A DNA stretch of 52,934 nucleotides from Candidatus Solibacter usitatus (GTDB taxonomy: Bacteria; Acidobacteriota; Terriglobia; Bryobacterales; Bryobacteraceae), in assembly GCA_016213245.1 (NCBI GenBank), contig JACRBC010000057.1, forward strand, positions 1 to 52,934. Reading direction: 5' to 3'. Below the pieces are notes generated by a model. That model was not told where the DNA came from. It ran no database searches and saw only the letters and a program-made list of their open reading frames with translations. The translations under genes were made by a program, and so were the position numbers. Below, in pieces: positions 8,450 to 17,890 of the stretch. Position 1 is the stretch's first letter; each line of letters opens with the position of its first letter.

Positions 8450-9386
8450 TGCGGTAGGCGGCGACGGCCTTCTGGTGGCCGCCGTATTCGACGCTGAATA
8501 CATGCCCGCCGGAGCGGTCCGGCCGGGCCACGAAGTACAAGTCCCCGGTCTCCTGCGGCTTCAGAGCCGCTCGCAGCGACGCCAAGCCGGGGTTGGCCAC
8601 AGGCCCGGGCGGCAGCCCCGCGTGCTGGTAGGTATTGTAGCGGTTCCTGCTCGCCAGGTCGCTCTTGCGGATCACGCCCCGCCAGCGACCGTCCAGGATT
8701 GCCGCATACTCCACCGTCGGGTCGCACTCCAGCTTCATACCCTTCCGCAACCGGTTGGTGTAGACGCCCGCGATGCGCACCCGCTCCTCCTCCAGCACGG
8801 CCTCGGTCTCCACCAGCGAGGCCAGGGTCACCAGCTCCCTGCGCGCCCCCGCCGGCGCGCCCAGTTCCTCCCACACCTTGTCGAACTGCGCCCGCATCGC
8901 ACGCCGCACGGTCTCTCCCGTCGCCGTGCGCCGGAAGTGATAGGTGGAGGGAAACAGGAAGCCTTCATCGCCGAGCGCGCTCCGCACGAACTCATTCGCC
9001 CGGCCGAATCCGGCGTGTTCCACGAGCTGGCCGATGTCAAACACATTGCTGCCTTCCGGAACCCGGAACTCTATCGTGTAGACGTCGCCACGCGCGATGC
9101 GCGCAAACACCGCCGCGGCCGTGGCCGCCTCGCTGAATTGGTACTCGCCCGCCTGCGGTCTGGCCGCCGGGCGCGCCAACCGCGCGGCCAGAAACAGCAG
9201 CGGATGGCGCACCACGCCGGCTTGGGCGAGCATCTCGCCGATCCGCAGACTCGATGTGCCCTTCGGGATCTCCACGAACACCGGCGCGCCGAAGCCGCGA
9301 TAGCGCTCCATCCGCACCCAATAATGCCCCGCCGCCAGCGCCGCAATCAGCCCGCCGGAAACCAGCGCCGCCAGCAGCTTCTTCAT
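8376..9386 (-). CDS. mltG: Endolytic murein transglycosylase MltG
   Basis: A 336-residue protein with one N-terminal membrane helix (residues 4-22) and a YceG/MltG domain. The LysM-like subdomain (IPKGTSSLRIGEMLAQAG) precedes the catalytic core. The catalytic glutamate is E193 in LASLVETEAVLEEERVRIAG, followed by the conserved NRLRKGMKLECDPTVEYA and YNTYQHAGLPPGPVANPG blocks. MltG cleaves nascent peptidoglycan and helps set glycan strand length. The start ATG overlaps the ruvX stop (ATGA). The C-terminal ~20 residues (QKSQRDRVAAKPGRGAR) are a tail beyond the usual end and coincide with the overlap with the next gene. Confidence 0.93.
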   Translation of the reverse strand: MKKLLAALVSGGLIAALAAGHYWVRMERYRGFGAPVFVEIPKGTSSLRIGEMLAQAGVVRHPLLFLAARLARPAARPQAGEYQFSEAATAAAVFARIARGDVYTIEFRVPEGSNVFDIGQLVEHAGFGRANEFVRSALGDEGFLFPSTYHFRRTATGETVRRAMRAQFDKVWEELGAPAGARRELVTLASLVETEAVLEEERVRIAGVYTNRLRKGMKLECDPTVEYAAILDGRWRGVIRKSDLASRNRYNTYQHAGLPPGPVANPGLASLRAALKPQETGDLYFVARPDRSGGHVFSVEYGGHQKAVAAYRNGERQAVQKSQRDRVAAKPGRGAR

Positions 9387-9811
9387 TCGGCCTCAGCCCC
9401 CGCCGCGCGCAGGTACTCCTCCAGCAGAATCACCGCGGCCATCTCGTCCACCGCGCCCCGCCGCTTCTGCTTCAACATCCCCGCCAGGCTCATGCCGGAC
9501 TCCCGCATCCGCGCCTCCGCCTCCACCGAGGTCAATCGCTCGTCCTGGTATCGCACCGGGATTCCGGTGGCCGCCTCGAGCCTGTCGCCAAAGGTCCGCA
9601 CGAAGGCCGCCATCTCGCCTTCCCCGCCCCGCATGTGCAGCGGCAATCCCACCAGGAACAGCTCCACCTTCCGCTCGCGCGCCATGCGCTCCAGCTTGGT
9701 GATGTCCTCGCGCATCGTGCCCCGCCGCAACGCGTCCAGGCCCACCGGCACGCCCGCTTCCGGACCGGCCAGGGCCAGCCCGATGCGCCGCTTGCCCACA
9801 TCCAGCGCCAT
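9383..9811 (-). CDS. ruvX: RuvX/YqgF-family putative Holliday junction resolvase (pre-16S rRNA nuclease)
   Basis: A 142-residue protein starting MALDVGKRRIGLALAGPEAG, the RNase-H-like first motif with the catalytic aspartate (D4). It continues with VELFLVGLPLHMRGGEGEMA, YQDERLTSVEAEARM and the closing DEMAAVILLEEYL, all diagnostic for YqgF. The length is normal for the family. A GTG one codon upstream is an alternative start. In E. coli the homologue matures 16S rRNA ends; a recombination role is also proposed. The pairing with mltG is common in bacteria. The gene is divergent from the S9 peptidase, with 35 bp between starts. Confidence 0.93.
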   Translation of the reverse strand: MALDVGKRRIGLALAGPEAGVPVGLDALRRGTMREDITKLERMARERKVELFLVGLPLHMRGGEGEMAAFVRTFGDRLEAATGIPVRYQDERLTSVEAEARMRESGMSLAGMLKQKRRGAVDEMAAVILLEEYLRAAGAEAE

Positions 9812-9846
9812 CACTCGTTGGGGGCTTCCCACGTTCTGATTGTGCC

Positions 9847-12027
9847 ATGCTAAGACCCATGAGGTTCCTTGCACTGCCGCTGGCAGCAGCGGCATTTTTT
9901 TCGCTCTCCAGCCCGGCACAGCAGAAGAAGCCCGTCACGCTGGAGAGCCTCTCCACCGGCATGACGCGCATGATGGGAGGCTTGGCCGGATCGCCCCTCT
10001 GGGCCCCCGGCGGCCAGCGCTTCGCCGTGCGCCGCGCCGATAAAGTCATGCTTTATGACATCGCCTCCGGTGTTGAAAAGGAGCTGTTCTCCACCGCCGA
10101 TGCATCCAAGTCCGCCAAGGCCGCCCCGCCCGAGCGGGCCATGGGCTGGGAGAACCGCCGCGTCAGCGAGCAGCCGTTGCAGTGGTCCAGGGACGGCAGG
10201 AAGATGCTGGTCCTGGTCAACGGCGACGTCTTCCTGTGGAGCGAAGAATCCGGCCGTCTGGAGCAGTTGACCGCCACGGAGGAAGTAGAGCGCGACCCCA
10301 AGCTCTCGCCCGACGGGACCCAGGTCAGCTTCCGCCGCGGCAACGAGCTCTGCGTCCTGGACGTGGCCACGAAGAAGGTAACCCAGCTCACCTTCGACAG
10401 CTCCGCCACGCGCTGGAACGCGCGTCTGGACTGGGTTTACCCCGAGGAACTCGACCTTGGCACCGCGCACTGGTGGTCGCCCGACTCCAAGGCAATCGCC
10501 TACCTCCAGTTCGATGTTTCCCGCGAGCCCCTCTACCCGCACTCCGATCACCTCCAGATTGCCGCCGTCAGCGAGCCCCAGCGCTATCCCAAGGCCGGCA
10601 CGCCCAACGCCGACGTACGCGTCGGAGTCGTCGCCGCCGCCGGAGGCGAGACCAAATGGATGGACTACGGCGAGACCCGCGACTTCCTCATTGCCCGGCT
10701 GCACTGGACCCGCGACTCCGCCCGGGTCCTGGTCCACCGCCTGAACCGCGTCCAGAACCACCTCATGATCATGGCCGCCGATGCCGCCACCGGCCGCGCG
10801 CGAACCCTGATCGACGAGACCGACCCCGCCTGGATCAACCTCAACGACGACTTCCACCTCCTGGCCGACGGCCGCATTCTTCGCTCGGCCGAGAAGGACG
10901 GCTTCCGCCACCTCTACCTTCACTTCAAGGAGGGCAAGGAGGATCGCCGGCTGACCCGCGGCGAGTGGGAGGTCTCCTCCATCGCCTGCGTCGATGAGGC
11001 CGCCAAACAGGTGTTCTATACCGGCACCGAGGCCAGCCCGCTCGGCCGGCAGCTCTACGTCGTCGGCCTCGATGGCCGCGGCAAGCGTCAAATCACCGAA
11101 GGCGAAGGCAGCCACTCCATCTCCATGGGCCCCGGCTGCGACTACTTCATGGACACCTTCTCGAACCTCGATACGCCCTCCGGCACCGTGCTGCGCAAGG
11201 CCAACGGCAGCATGGTGAAGGTGTGGCGCGAGGCCGACGGCAAGCCGCAGGAGGAGTTTGACATCCTCAAGACCGAGATCCACACCTTCAAGGGCGCCGA
11301 CGGCACGATGTTCTACGGCCGCATGATCAAGCCCGCCAACTTCGACCCGGCGAAGAAGTACCCGGTGCTCGTGTCAATTTACGGCGGCCCGCACGCCCAG
11401 AGCGTGCGCAATTCCTTCAGCGGCATCAGTTGGGACCAGGTGATGGCCCACAAGGGATTCCTCATCTGGCAGATGGACAACCGCGGCTCCTCCGGCCGAG
11501 GCCACAAGTTTGAAACACCTCTCAACCGCCGCCTGGGCAAGCAGGAGCTCGACGACCAAAAGGAGGGGATCAAGTACCTCACGGGGCTCGGCTTCGCCGA
11601 CCCCGAACGCATCGGCATCCACGGCTGGAGCTACGGCGGCTACATGACGCTCTACTGCCTGCTCCACGCGCCGGAGATCTTCAAGGCCGGCTCGGCCGGC
11701 GCCGCGGTGACGGACTGGCGCAATTACGACACCATCTACACCGAGCGGTACCTGGGCCTGCCGCAGGAAAACGCCGCCGGCTACAAGGACAGCTCGCCGG
11801 TCCACGCCGCCGCCAACCTGAAGGGCAAGCTGCTGTTGATCCACAACATCGAGGACGACAATGTGCTGTTCGGGAACGCGCTCCAGCTGATGAACGCCTT
11901 CCAGCTCGCCGGCAAGCAGTTTGAGACGCTCATCTATCCCGGCAAGAGCCACGGCGTCATGGGCCAGGGACGCAACCACATGATGGAGAAGCAGACGAAG
12001 TTCTTCGAGGATGCTTTGTTGAAGTAG
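9847..12027 (+). CDS. Exported S9 peptidase, dipeptidyl-peptidase IV type
   Basis: A 726-residue protein. A signal peptide follows MLRPMRFLALPLAAAAFF; the second ATG (9859) is an equally good start. Residues ~40-440 form the DPP-IV beta-propeller (TRWNARLDWVYPEEL is typical). Residues ~470-726 form the alpha/beta-hydrolase domain. The triad appears to be S595 (HGWSYGGY), D670 (HNIEDDNVLFG) and H702 (GKSHGV). Such enzymes release X-Pro dipeptides from the N-termini of oligopeptides in the periplasm. It is monocistronic and converges with the DUF6259-like gene 12 bp away. Confidence 0.92.
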   Translation: MLRPMRFLALPLAAAAFFSLSSPAQQKKPVTLESLSTGMTRMMGGLAGSPLWAPGGQRFAVRRADKVMLYDIASGVEKELFSTADASKSAKAAPPERAMGWENRRVSEQPLQWSRDGRKMLVLVNGDVFLWSEESGRLEQLTATEEVERDPKLSPDGTQVSFRRGNELCVLDVATKKVTQLTFDSSATRWNARLDWVYPEELDLGTAHWWSPDSKAIAYLQFDVSREPLYPHSDHLQIAAVSEPQRYPKAGTPNADVRVGVVAAAGGETKWMDYGETRDFLIARLHWTRDSARVLVHRLNRVQNHLMIMAADAATGRARTLIDETDPAWINLNDDFHLLADGRILRSAEKDGFRHLYLHFKEGKEDRRLTRGEWEVSSIACVDEAAKQVFYTGTEASPLGRQLYVVGLDGRGKRQITEGEGSHSISMGPGCDYFMDTFSNLDTPSGTVLRKANGSMVKVWREADGKPQEEFDILKTEIHTFKGADGTMFYGRMIKPANFDPAKKYPVLVSIYGGPHAQSVRNSFSGISWDQVMAHKGFLIWQMDNRGSSGRGHKFETPLNRRLGKQELDDQKEGIKYLTGLGFADPERIGIHGWSYGGYMTLYCLLHAPEIFKAGSAGAAVTDWRNYDTIYTERYLGLPQENAAGYKDSSPVHAAANLKGKLLLIHNIEDDNVLFGNALQLMNAFQLAGKQFETLIYPGKSHGVMGQGRNHMMEKQTKFFEDALLK

Positions 12028-12039
12028 CCCGCGTCCCGA

Positions 12040-14124
12040 TCATTCCATCTCGATTTCGAAGAACGCCAGGTCCAGCGGCTCCAGCTTCGGCGTAGCAGCC
12101 GACCAGAACCGCTCCGCTCCGTGAAAGGTGGCCGTCAGGCGGCCTTCGCCGTCGTAGAGCTTTACACGGTAGGGGCGCAGCGCGGGGAACCACATCCCCA
12201 GGTCCACGTGCAGCGGCACGGCCTGCGGCGAGCCTTGATCGTTCAGCACGATCAGCAGCAGCCGGCCGCCGAGAAGATGGCTCCGGACAAAAGCCGGGGC
12301 GGGTTCGAGCAGCGCCGAATTCCCGAGGAAGGTCCCCTTGGTGAAGTACTCCAGAAACTGCCGCCGCCGCGCCGCAGCCTGTTTCAGGGCGCGCGCCACC
12401 GGCGGGACCTCGCTGATCAGCGCCGAGCCGTTGGCCTGCCCCGGCTTCTTGGCCAGCAGGTTGAGGTACAGGCCGTCGCTGAAGCACTGCTTCACCACCA
12501 GGGGCGAGTCCTGCACGTTACAGTTGAGCCGCGGATAGCGCAGTAGGTTGAGCGCCGGCCCGCTGTCGTTGTAGTCGGCCCAGTTCCAGGTGTAGTCGAG
12601 CACCCCGCCATCGCGCTCCAGGCTCCCCGGCGTGATGGACTCGCCGGAGAATGTGGACTGCGGGTCCACCGCCCGCGCCCGCGCGCGCAGCCGCTCGGTC
12701 ATCGCCACCATGGCCGGCTTCTGGCCCGGCGCGCTCTTGCTCGAAAACTGGTCGTAGCTCAGCGAGGGCGCGCCGGCGTCGATCCACTCGCTCATCGCCG
12801 TCCAGGCGTCCTGGAGCCACACAGGGTTGTCGCTGTCCACCCAGGCGCCGTCGATGATCTTCATGTAGTAGGGGTTGAACGTCGGGATCAGTTCGCTGTG
12901 ATAGGTGTAGCTGCTGGTGCCCGGCGGCACGTGGTAACGCTCCGCATCGCGGTTGAGCACCGTCTGGATGCTGACAAACGGCGCCACGTTCACGCCCAGT
13001 TCGCGGCAGCGGCGCACGGCTGTGAGCAGCTCCTCCCTGCTCCCCAGTTGGGGGAGATGTTTCTGGGGAAGAGTGAACGGATCGGACCAGCCCCACAGCA
13101 CGAGTTCGTCGATGCCGTGCTCTTTGGCGTCGCGGGCCACGCGCGGCAGATCGGCGTAGCGGAAAGCGGCGCGGGCCGGGTCGGGCTCCAGCGCCTCGAT
13201 CATCCAGATGGTCTGAAAGCCGACGCCGTCCCGCACGTGGACGGGCAGTTCGCGCTTCACGCTCACCTGCTCGACGTACTGCCTGTAGACCTCAATCCCC
13301 TTGGCCCAACCGCCGGCGTGTGGCGTGAGCCAGAATTCGCCGCTCTCCCAGGTCTCCCCCGGCCGGACCGCCGTGGAGTGCTCCCAAGCCAGACGCAGGC
13401 TGCTTGGATCGGTCTCCGGGCGCAACGTCATGATCTTGGGGGGATAGTCCGTGCCCCAGCGCTTTTGGAACAGGCTCAGGCCGCCTCGCAGGCTGCCCAG
13501 ATCGATCCAACGCAGCGTGTTTGGATGTTGGTAGCCATTGGGCGGGTATTCCGTCCAGGGCCGGCGGGCATAAAAGGGAGCGGTGTGCTCGGGCTGTGGA
13601 GGGCGCTCAAACGGCTTCACTACGGCGCCGCCAAACCGCAGCTCAGTCTGTGCCGCGCCGTGGAACGGCCGCAGCCCCGCAAGATCGGGAAACAGGATCT
13701 GGGGCACGGGCAGCGCCGAGTGGTTCCGGAGCTGCGCGGTGAAGATCACCGAGCGGCCATCCGGCGCGGCGCGAATGGTGACGCGTGCGCTGACCTCCGC
13801 GCCACCTGGGAGGAGGTTCGGCCGGCTGGGGCCGAGCTGTTTCCACTCGATCGAGACGCCTGTGGAGTTCTCGACGACCGAGGCCCGCGCGTTGCGGCAC
13901 CCGAGCCGCATGGGAGCGAAGGATGCCGCCGGGTAGGCGGCATCGAGGAAGCTGGCCTGCGCTGGAGCGGCGGTCAGGACCGCGCCGGTGGCCGCGGAAG
14001 ACAGGTGTACCAGGCAGCCCGTCTCCTGGTCGATGCCAAGCTCCAGGCCGTTCAGGGCCGTGCGCAGGGTTCCAGCCTGGGCGGCAGCCGCCCAGGCGAG
14101 GATCGGAATGAGATAGCGGATCAG
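12040..14124 (-). CDS. Exported DUF6259-like glycoside hydrolase candidate, apparent CTG start
   Basis: The first ATG in frame (13911) falls inside the protein. Upstream of it the frame stays open and encodes a signal peptide (LIRYLIPILAWAAAAQAG) and a beta domain (LNGLELGIDQETGCLVHLSS). No ATG, GTG or TTG occurs in this stretch. The best start is CTG at 14124, whose last two bases overlap the TGA of the FecR gene (CTGA). This gives 694 residues. The C-terminal half looks like a TIM barrel (GIDELVLWGWSDPF, LSYDQFSSKSAPG, STFSGES) like DUF6259 proteins, which are presumed glycoside hydrolases. An alternative is a sequencing indel near 14120 that hides an ATG. Substrate unknown. Confidence 0.7.
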   Translation of the reverse strand: MIRYLIPILAWAAAAQAGTLRTALNGLELGIDQETGCLVHLSSAATGAVLTAAPAQASFLDAAYPAASFAPMRLGCRNARASVVENSTGVSIEWKQLGPSRPNLLPGGAEVSARVTIRAAPDGRSVIFTAQLRNHSALPVPQILFPDLAGLRPFHGAAQTELRFGGAVVKPFERPPQPEHTAPFYARRPWTEYPPNGYQHPNTLRWIDLGSLRGGLSLFQKRWGTDYPPKIMTLRPETDPSSLRLAWEHSTAVRPGETWESGEFWLTPHAGGWAKGIEVYRQYVEQVSVKRELPVHVRDGVGFQTIWMIEALEPDPARAAFRYADLPRVARDAKEHGIDELVLWGWSDPFTLPQKHLPQLGSREELLTAVRRCRELGVNVAPFVSIQTVLNRDAERYHVPPGTSSYTYHSELIPTFNPYYMKIIDGAWVDSDNPVWLQDAWTAMSEWIDAGAPSLSYDQFSSKSAPGQKPAMVAMTERLRARARAVDPQSTFSGESITPGSLERDGGVLDYTWNWADYNDSGPALNLLRYPRLNCNVQDSPLVVKQCFSDGLYLNLLAKKPGQANGSALISEVPPVARALKQAAARRRQFLEYFTKGTFLGNSALLEPAPAFVRSHLLGGRLLLIVLNDQGSPQAVPLHVDLGMWFPALRPYRVKLYDGEGRLTATFHGAERFWSAATPKLEPLDLAFFEIEME

Positions 14125-15176
14125 TTGCCGCGGCCGCCGGAAGAAGCTCCGTGCGAGCCGCCCGCGGTTGCGCCGCCGCCGGCATCGCCGCCGCCGCGCG
14201 AACCGGAACTGCCGGCGCCGGCCGAACCGGACGAGGCCGGCGCGGAGGCCGAGATTCCCGCGCTGGGGCTGTAGCTGGAGCCACCGGCACTGCGATCACT
14301 CATGCCGGAGCCGGCAAAGCTCCCGCCGGAACCGAAGCTTGCGCGGCCGCCGCCAAAGGCAGGTTGGGGCGGATAGTAGACGGCGATGACCGTCGAGGGT
14401 GTGTAGTAGTAGTAGCCGAAGGGATTGCGGCACGTGCCCATCCAGGGGATGTAGGTGGCGAAACCGAAGTAGGGGTTGTAAGCCCACATGCCGCTGCGGA
14501 GCCCGCTGGACTGCACGTTGGACTGCCGGGCCGCCGAGACATTCGCCATGGCGATGTAGCCGCTGCGGCGCTTGGCCCAGCGGTACAGGGCGTCAGTCTC
14601 CTTCACGTCGAATTTGCCCGGAGTCCAGCCGCCGGCCGATGCCACCAGTTCCTTGCCGCCCTTGAGCGTCACCTTCTGGCCGTCGTGATCGGCCACCGCC
14701 TCGCCCAGGAAGACGCGCACGCGCGCCGGCTCGGCGTCAACCCGGTAGAGGCCGGCCTTGGTGAGCGTGAAAGTGGCGTCCTTGACCAGCACGGTGATGT
14801 GGTTGTCGTCGAGCAGTTCGGCGGCGTCGATCAGCACGCTGCCGCTGAGCACATCCAGCCGGGCGTCGGTCAGGCGGTTGGACAAGAGCTTGAAGGAGCT
14901 CTCCTCGGCCATGCGCAGGAACGCGCCCGGGGTCAGCAGCACCTCGGCGCGCCCCTCGCCCGTCTTGAGAATCTGGCCTTCCTTGATGTCGGTGAACTCG
15001 GTGAGCTTGGGCTCCACCTTCTTTGGCTCGCCGCCTTTGGCGTCAATCAAGTAGACATCACCGTCGGCGACGTTGACCATACCGGCCTTGGCCGAAATGG
15101 CGTTCTGTGCGGGTGCGCCGGGGGCCAGGATAACAGCGGCCGCGACGGCGATCAACATAGAGTGGGCGAGACGCAT
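14121..15176 (-). CDS. FecR-domain protein with Gly/Ser-rich tail
   Basis: A 351-residue protein with a signal peptide (MRLAHSMLIAVAAAVILAPG). The middle matches a FecR domain: GQILKTGEGRAEVLLTPGAF, FKLLSNRLTDARLDVLSGSV and VKDATFTLTKAGLYRVDAEP. A Tyr-rich stretch (FGYYYYTPSTVIAVYYPPQP) and about 100 residues of Gly/Ser/Ala low complexity finish the protein. Unlike true FecR it has no sigma-regulator context and is exported by a cleavable signal, so it is probably an envelope structural or sensing protein. The start at 15176 is favoured over 15227 because the signal peptide begins there. It lies between the TIGR03437-like gene and the DUF6259-like gene. Confidence 0.8.
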   Translation of the reverse strand: MRLAHSMLIAVAAAVILAPGAPAQNAISAKAGMVNVADGDVYLIDAKGGEPKKVEPKLTEFTDIKEGQILKTGEGRAEVLLTPGAFLRMAEESSFKLLSNRLTDARLDVLSGSVLIDAAELLDDNHITVLVKDATFTLTKAGLYRVDAEPARVRVFLGEAVADHDGQKVTLKGGKELVASAGGWTPGKFDVKETDALYRWAKRRSGYIAMANVSAARQSNVQSSGLRSGMWAYNPYFGFATYIPWMGTCRNPFGYYYYTPSTVIAVYYPPQPAFGGGRASFGSGGSFAGSGMSDRSAGGSSYSPSAGISASAPASSGSAGAGSSGSRGGGDAGGGATAGGSHGASSGGRGN

Positions 15177-15271
15177 GGCGTGGACTCCCTGGACCAGGTT
15201 AGGCCTGAAACCAAGTTTGGTCTGCACTTGGGACGCAAGTCAAGAGCGTTGCGTTTCTTTAGTTTCGCGAA

Positions 15272-17827
15272 TTATTGGAGCGGCAGCAGGACGGTGTTGG
15301 AGTCCTGCCCGTTGATCCGGACCTTGAGTTCCACATTCTGGCCCTGACCCATGGTCGGATCCACCTTCAGCCGGAGCACGGAAAGGCCCACGCGGCCCGC
15401 GAGTGCGCCGGACCAGGAGGCCTGCCTCAGTTCGCCGCCAATGAGGAGTTCGAGCGTATCCTTGAGCGCGGCCGGCGGCTCGGAAGGCACGGCGAACCCG
15501 TCCAGCGGGGCCGGCTCCACGCGCCCGAAGCCGGTGCCCAGGATGGAGAGGGTTTCGCCCGCCTGAGCCGGACTCTCGGCCGTCACCGGGCTGCCGTCGG
15601 CGTGCAGCGCCAGCGCCAGCGGGGTTTCCTCCGGGGTTTCCGGCAGCCGGAAGAGGCCCGGCGCGTTCTGATAGACGCGGAAGCGGGTTGAAAGCGCGGC
15701 CTGGGTTGCGGGTTTCACCGCCAGGGTATAGGAACCGGGTTCGAGGCCGGATGGCAACTGCGCTTGAATCTCCTCCGGCGTGACCGAGATGAGGGGCAGG
15801 ATGCGGCCGTTCATCTGCACGGTCAGGCCCTGGAGGGTCTGCGTCAGCGGGCTTTCCGGCCCGCGCTCGGATTGGGCGACGAGGCTGTAGCCGCGGATGG
15901 AGATGATGGAACCCGGGGCGACACCGTCCACCGGCGTGGGTCCGGCGGCGTTGCGGACGGCGTCGGCGGCAAGAGTCGGGACTTTGTCGAGACGGGCGAC
16001 CACGGTGGCCGGGCCGGTCATGGTGACCCATCCGGCGTTGTACGGTCCGGACAGGGCGCCCTCCCAGCGGCGGAACTTATATCCTGGGCGGGCATCGGCG
16101 GTGACCAGCACCTGGGTTCCGGCGGGGAAGTAGCCGCCAGGCTGCGCGGGCGGCTCAAAGGTCCAGTTGGCGGCGCCGTCGGGATCGGTGATCGCCGTGA
16201 AGCGCTGCAGGTAGGTGTACTTCGCGGCGAGGGTCTGGCTGCCGGTGGTGAAGGTAAAGTCGCGGCTGTCTGCGCCGCCGCCGTCGGTCCAACCCTGGAA
16301 CACCGCTTTGGTGTCGGCCGAGTAAGAAGCCTCCGGAACGGGGTAGATGGTGACCATGGCGCCCGCGGGGCGGTCCACCACGCAGGGTGTCTTGCACTCG
16401 GCGCCGCTGACGTTGAAGCTGAGCGAGGACGGGTCGCTCTGAAGCTTCAACTGCCCGAGCAACTCGTACCGGGCCGTCATGCGGAATGAGCCGGGGGCCG
16501 CGGTGTCTTCGACCACGGTGACGGTCTGGTCGGCCGGCCCGTCATTGGACCAGCCCACAAAGCGATAGCGGCGTCCCTTGGCGTCCACCTGCTCGGCGGG
16601 CGCCGAGATGGTGTGCTTGTGGCCGAGTCCCCATTCGAAGTTGTAGGACGGCCAGTTGTCGCGGCCATCGATCTTCAGCTTGAGCTGGACAGGGGTGGTG
16701 ACAAAGCTGGTGCGGATGCCTTTGACGAAGCGCGCCGTCAGGGTGTAGGGGCGGTAGTCGGCGGGCATCTTGAAGACGTAGTTCTGACCGGCGGTCTGGC
16801 CGCCGCCGACGTCCCAGACGTCGAAGACCCAGAGATTGCCCATGCGGTCCTTCTGCGAAGCAGGGGCGCCAAACAGGTTGTCCGAGCCGGGTAGGAAGTC
16901 GAACTCACCCTGGCAGAGGGGCGTGTAGCGGCAAGCGGTGGACTTGGGGTAGCCGGGCGGGAAGATGGGCGGCACGCTGTCATACGGCGGCACGGGCTCG
17001 GTGGGACCGGGGTAGGGGGTCTGGATGGGCGCCGGGAGACACTCGCCGTCCTGGCTCTTGGTGGTGACCAGGGACCGGTTGACGACCACCTGGAGACCGC
17101 GGACGGGCGACGTCTCGACAAAGACGCGGCGCGCGTCGTCAAACAAGGCCCGGATGGTGGTGGGACCGGTGATGGTCAAGGCGCCGAAGAATGGGAGAGT
17201 TTGCGCGGTAGAGATCAGCCATCCCTTGAAGGCGAAACCGGGGTAGGCGATGGCTGCAAGACTCAATTGCGCACCGGAGTCCATCCAGGAGTAGGTGCTG
17301 AACGAGACGCAGCCGCAGGCGCCGGCAGTATCGATGAAGCCGTAGCGGCTGGGATAGGGGTCCGGCATTGGAATGTTGCCGCTCGGCCACGGCTCGTTGC
17401 ATGCCTTCCAGGGGATGATGGGCTCATAGTTGATGAGCATCTCCACGCGGAACTGCTGGACGAAGCTGGCGGTGTAGGAGGTGACCAGGGGGTCGGCGAC
17501 GATGGACTGAACCAGGTCTCCGGGTCTCAGCATCGTGCCGGCTCCAGCGCTCCAGGAGGTGAACGTGGTGCGCGAGGTGAGGTTCTCGTTCACCTGCTGC
17601 GGGTTGCGGATTTCCAGCGTATGCTTGCTTCCAGCGGGCCAGGCAAAGTGGGCGGCGCCCTTGTACATCTGCCCGTCCACCCAGAACGCGGCTGAGGGCA
17701 GTGAGGCGGAGACCTTGACGCCGACGATCGACTGCGCGTGGGCGGGAATCCCGCCGGCCATCCCGGCCACCACCATCAGAACACAGGGCAAAACTGGCAG
17801 GAGACAGGACAGGATTGGTTTGCGCAT
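15272..17827 (-). CDS. Large secreted InlB-repeat protein with Solibacter-type C-terminal domain
   Basis: An 851-residue protein with a signal peptide (LPCVLMVVAGMAGGIPAHA). The ATG at 17827 has AGGAG four bases upstream; the ATG at 17839 is possible. The body contains several divergent InlB B-repeat-like units, recognisable by RFVGWSNDGPAD, VFQGWTDGGGADSRDF and KFRRWEGALSG. The last ~230 residues (from VRNAAGPTPVDGVAPGSIIS to VKVRINGQDSNTVLLPLQ) match the C-terminal domain described from Solibacter usitatus (TIGR03437), found on many secreted proteins of that group. A cell-surface or extracellular role is inferred; ligand unknown. It is probably the first gene of an operon with FecR and the hydrolase, separated by 95 bp. 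Confidence 0.85.
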   Translation of the reverse strand: MRKPILSCLLPVLPCVLMVVAGMAGGIPAHAQSIVGVKVSASLPSAAFWVDGQMYKGAAHFAWPAGSKHTLEIRNPQQVNENLTSRTTFTSWSAGAGTMLRPGDLVQSIVADPLVTSYTASFVQQFRVEMLINYEPIIPWKACNEPWPSGNIPMPDPYPSRYGFIDTAGACGCVSFSTYSWMDSGAQLSLAAIAYPGFAFKGWLISTAQTLPFFGALTITGPTTIRALFDDARRVFVETSPVRGLQVVVNRSLVTTKSQDGECLPAPIQTPYPGPTEPVPPYDSVPPIFPPGYPKSTACRYTPLCQGEFDFLPGSDNLFGAPASQKDRMGNLWVFDVWDVGGGQTAGQNYVFKMPADYRPYTLTARFVKGIRTSFVTTPVQLKLKIDGRDNWPSYNFEWGLGHKHTISAPAEQVDAKGRRYRFVGWSNDGPADQTVTVVEDTAAPGSFRMTARYELLGQLKLQSDPSSLSFNVSGAECKTPCVVDRPAGAMVTIYPVPEASYSADTKAVFQGWTDGGGADSRDFTFTTGSQTLAAKYTYLQRFTAITDPDGAANWTFEPPAQPGGYFPAGTQVLVTADARPGYKFRRWEGALSGPYNAGWVTMTGPATVVARLDKVPTLAADAVRNAAGPTPVDGVAPGSIISIRGYSLVAQSERGPESPLTQTLQGLTVQMNGRILPLISVTPEEIQAQLPSGLEPGSYTLAVKPATQAALSTRFRVYQNAPGLFRLPETPEETPLALALHADGSPVTAESPAQAGETLSILGTGFGRVEPAPLDGFAVPSEPPAALKDTLELLIGGELRQASWSGALAGRVGLSVLRLKVDPTMGQGQNVELKVRINGQDSNTVLLPLQ

Positions 17828-17890
17828 GCGACTCCTCATGTCACCCGTTCAATCGGCGGGCTGAGCAGGAGCCGCTATGGGGGAAACGCC

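Noticed and set aside
7920-9839. 639-codon plus-strand frame opposite lactonase, mltG and ruvX
   Set aside because: Antisense to three recognised genes; Arg/His/Pro-rich composition is an artefact of GC-rich antisense reading.
14121-14350. GC-rich repetitive DNA that might be a tandem repeat or CRISPR-like array
   Set aside because: It is low-complexity coding sequence for the Gly/Ser tail of the FecR protein; no regular repeat-spacer pattern exists here or elsewhere in the window.
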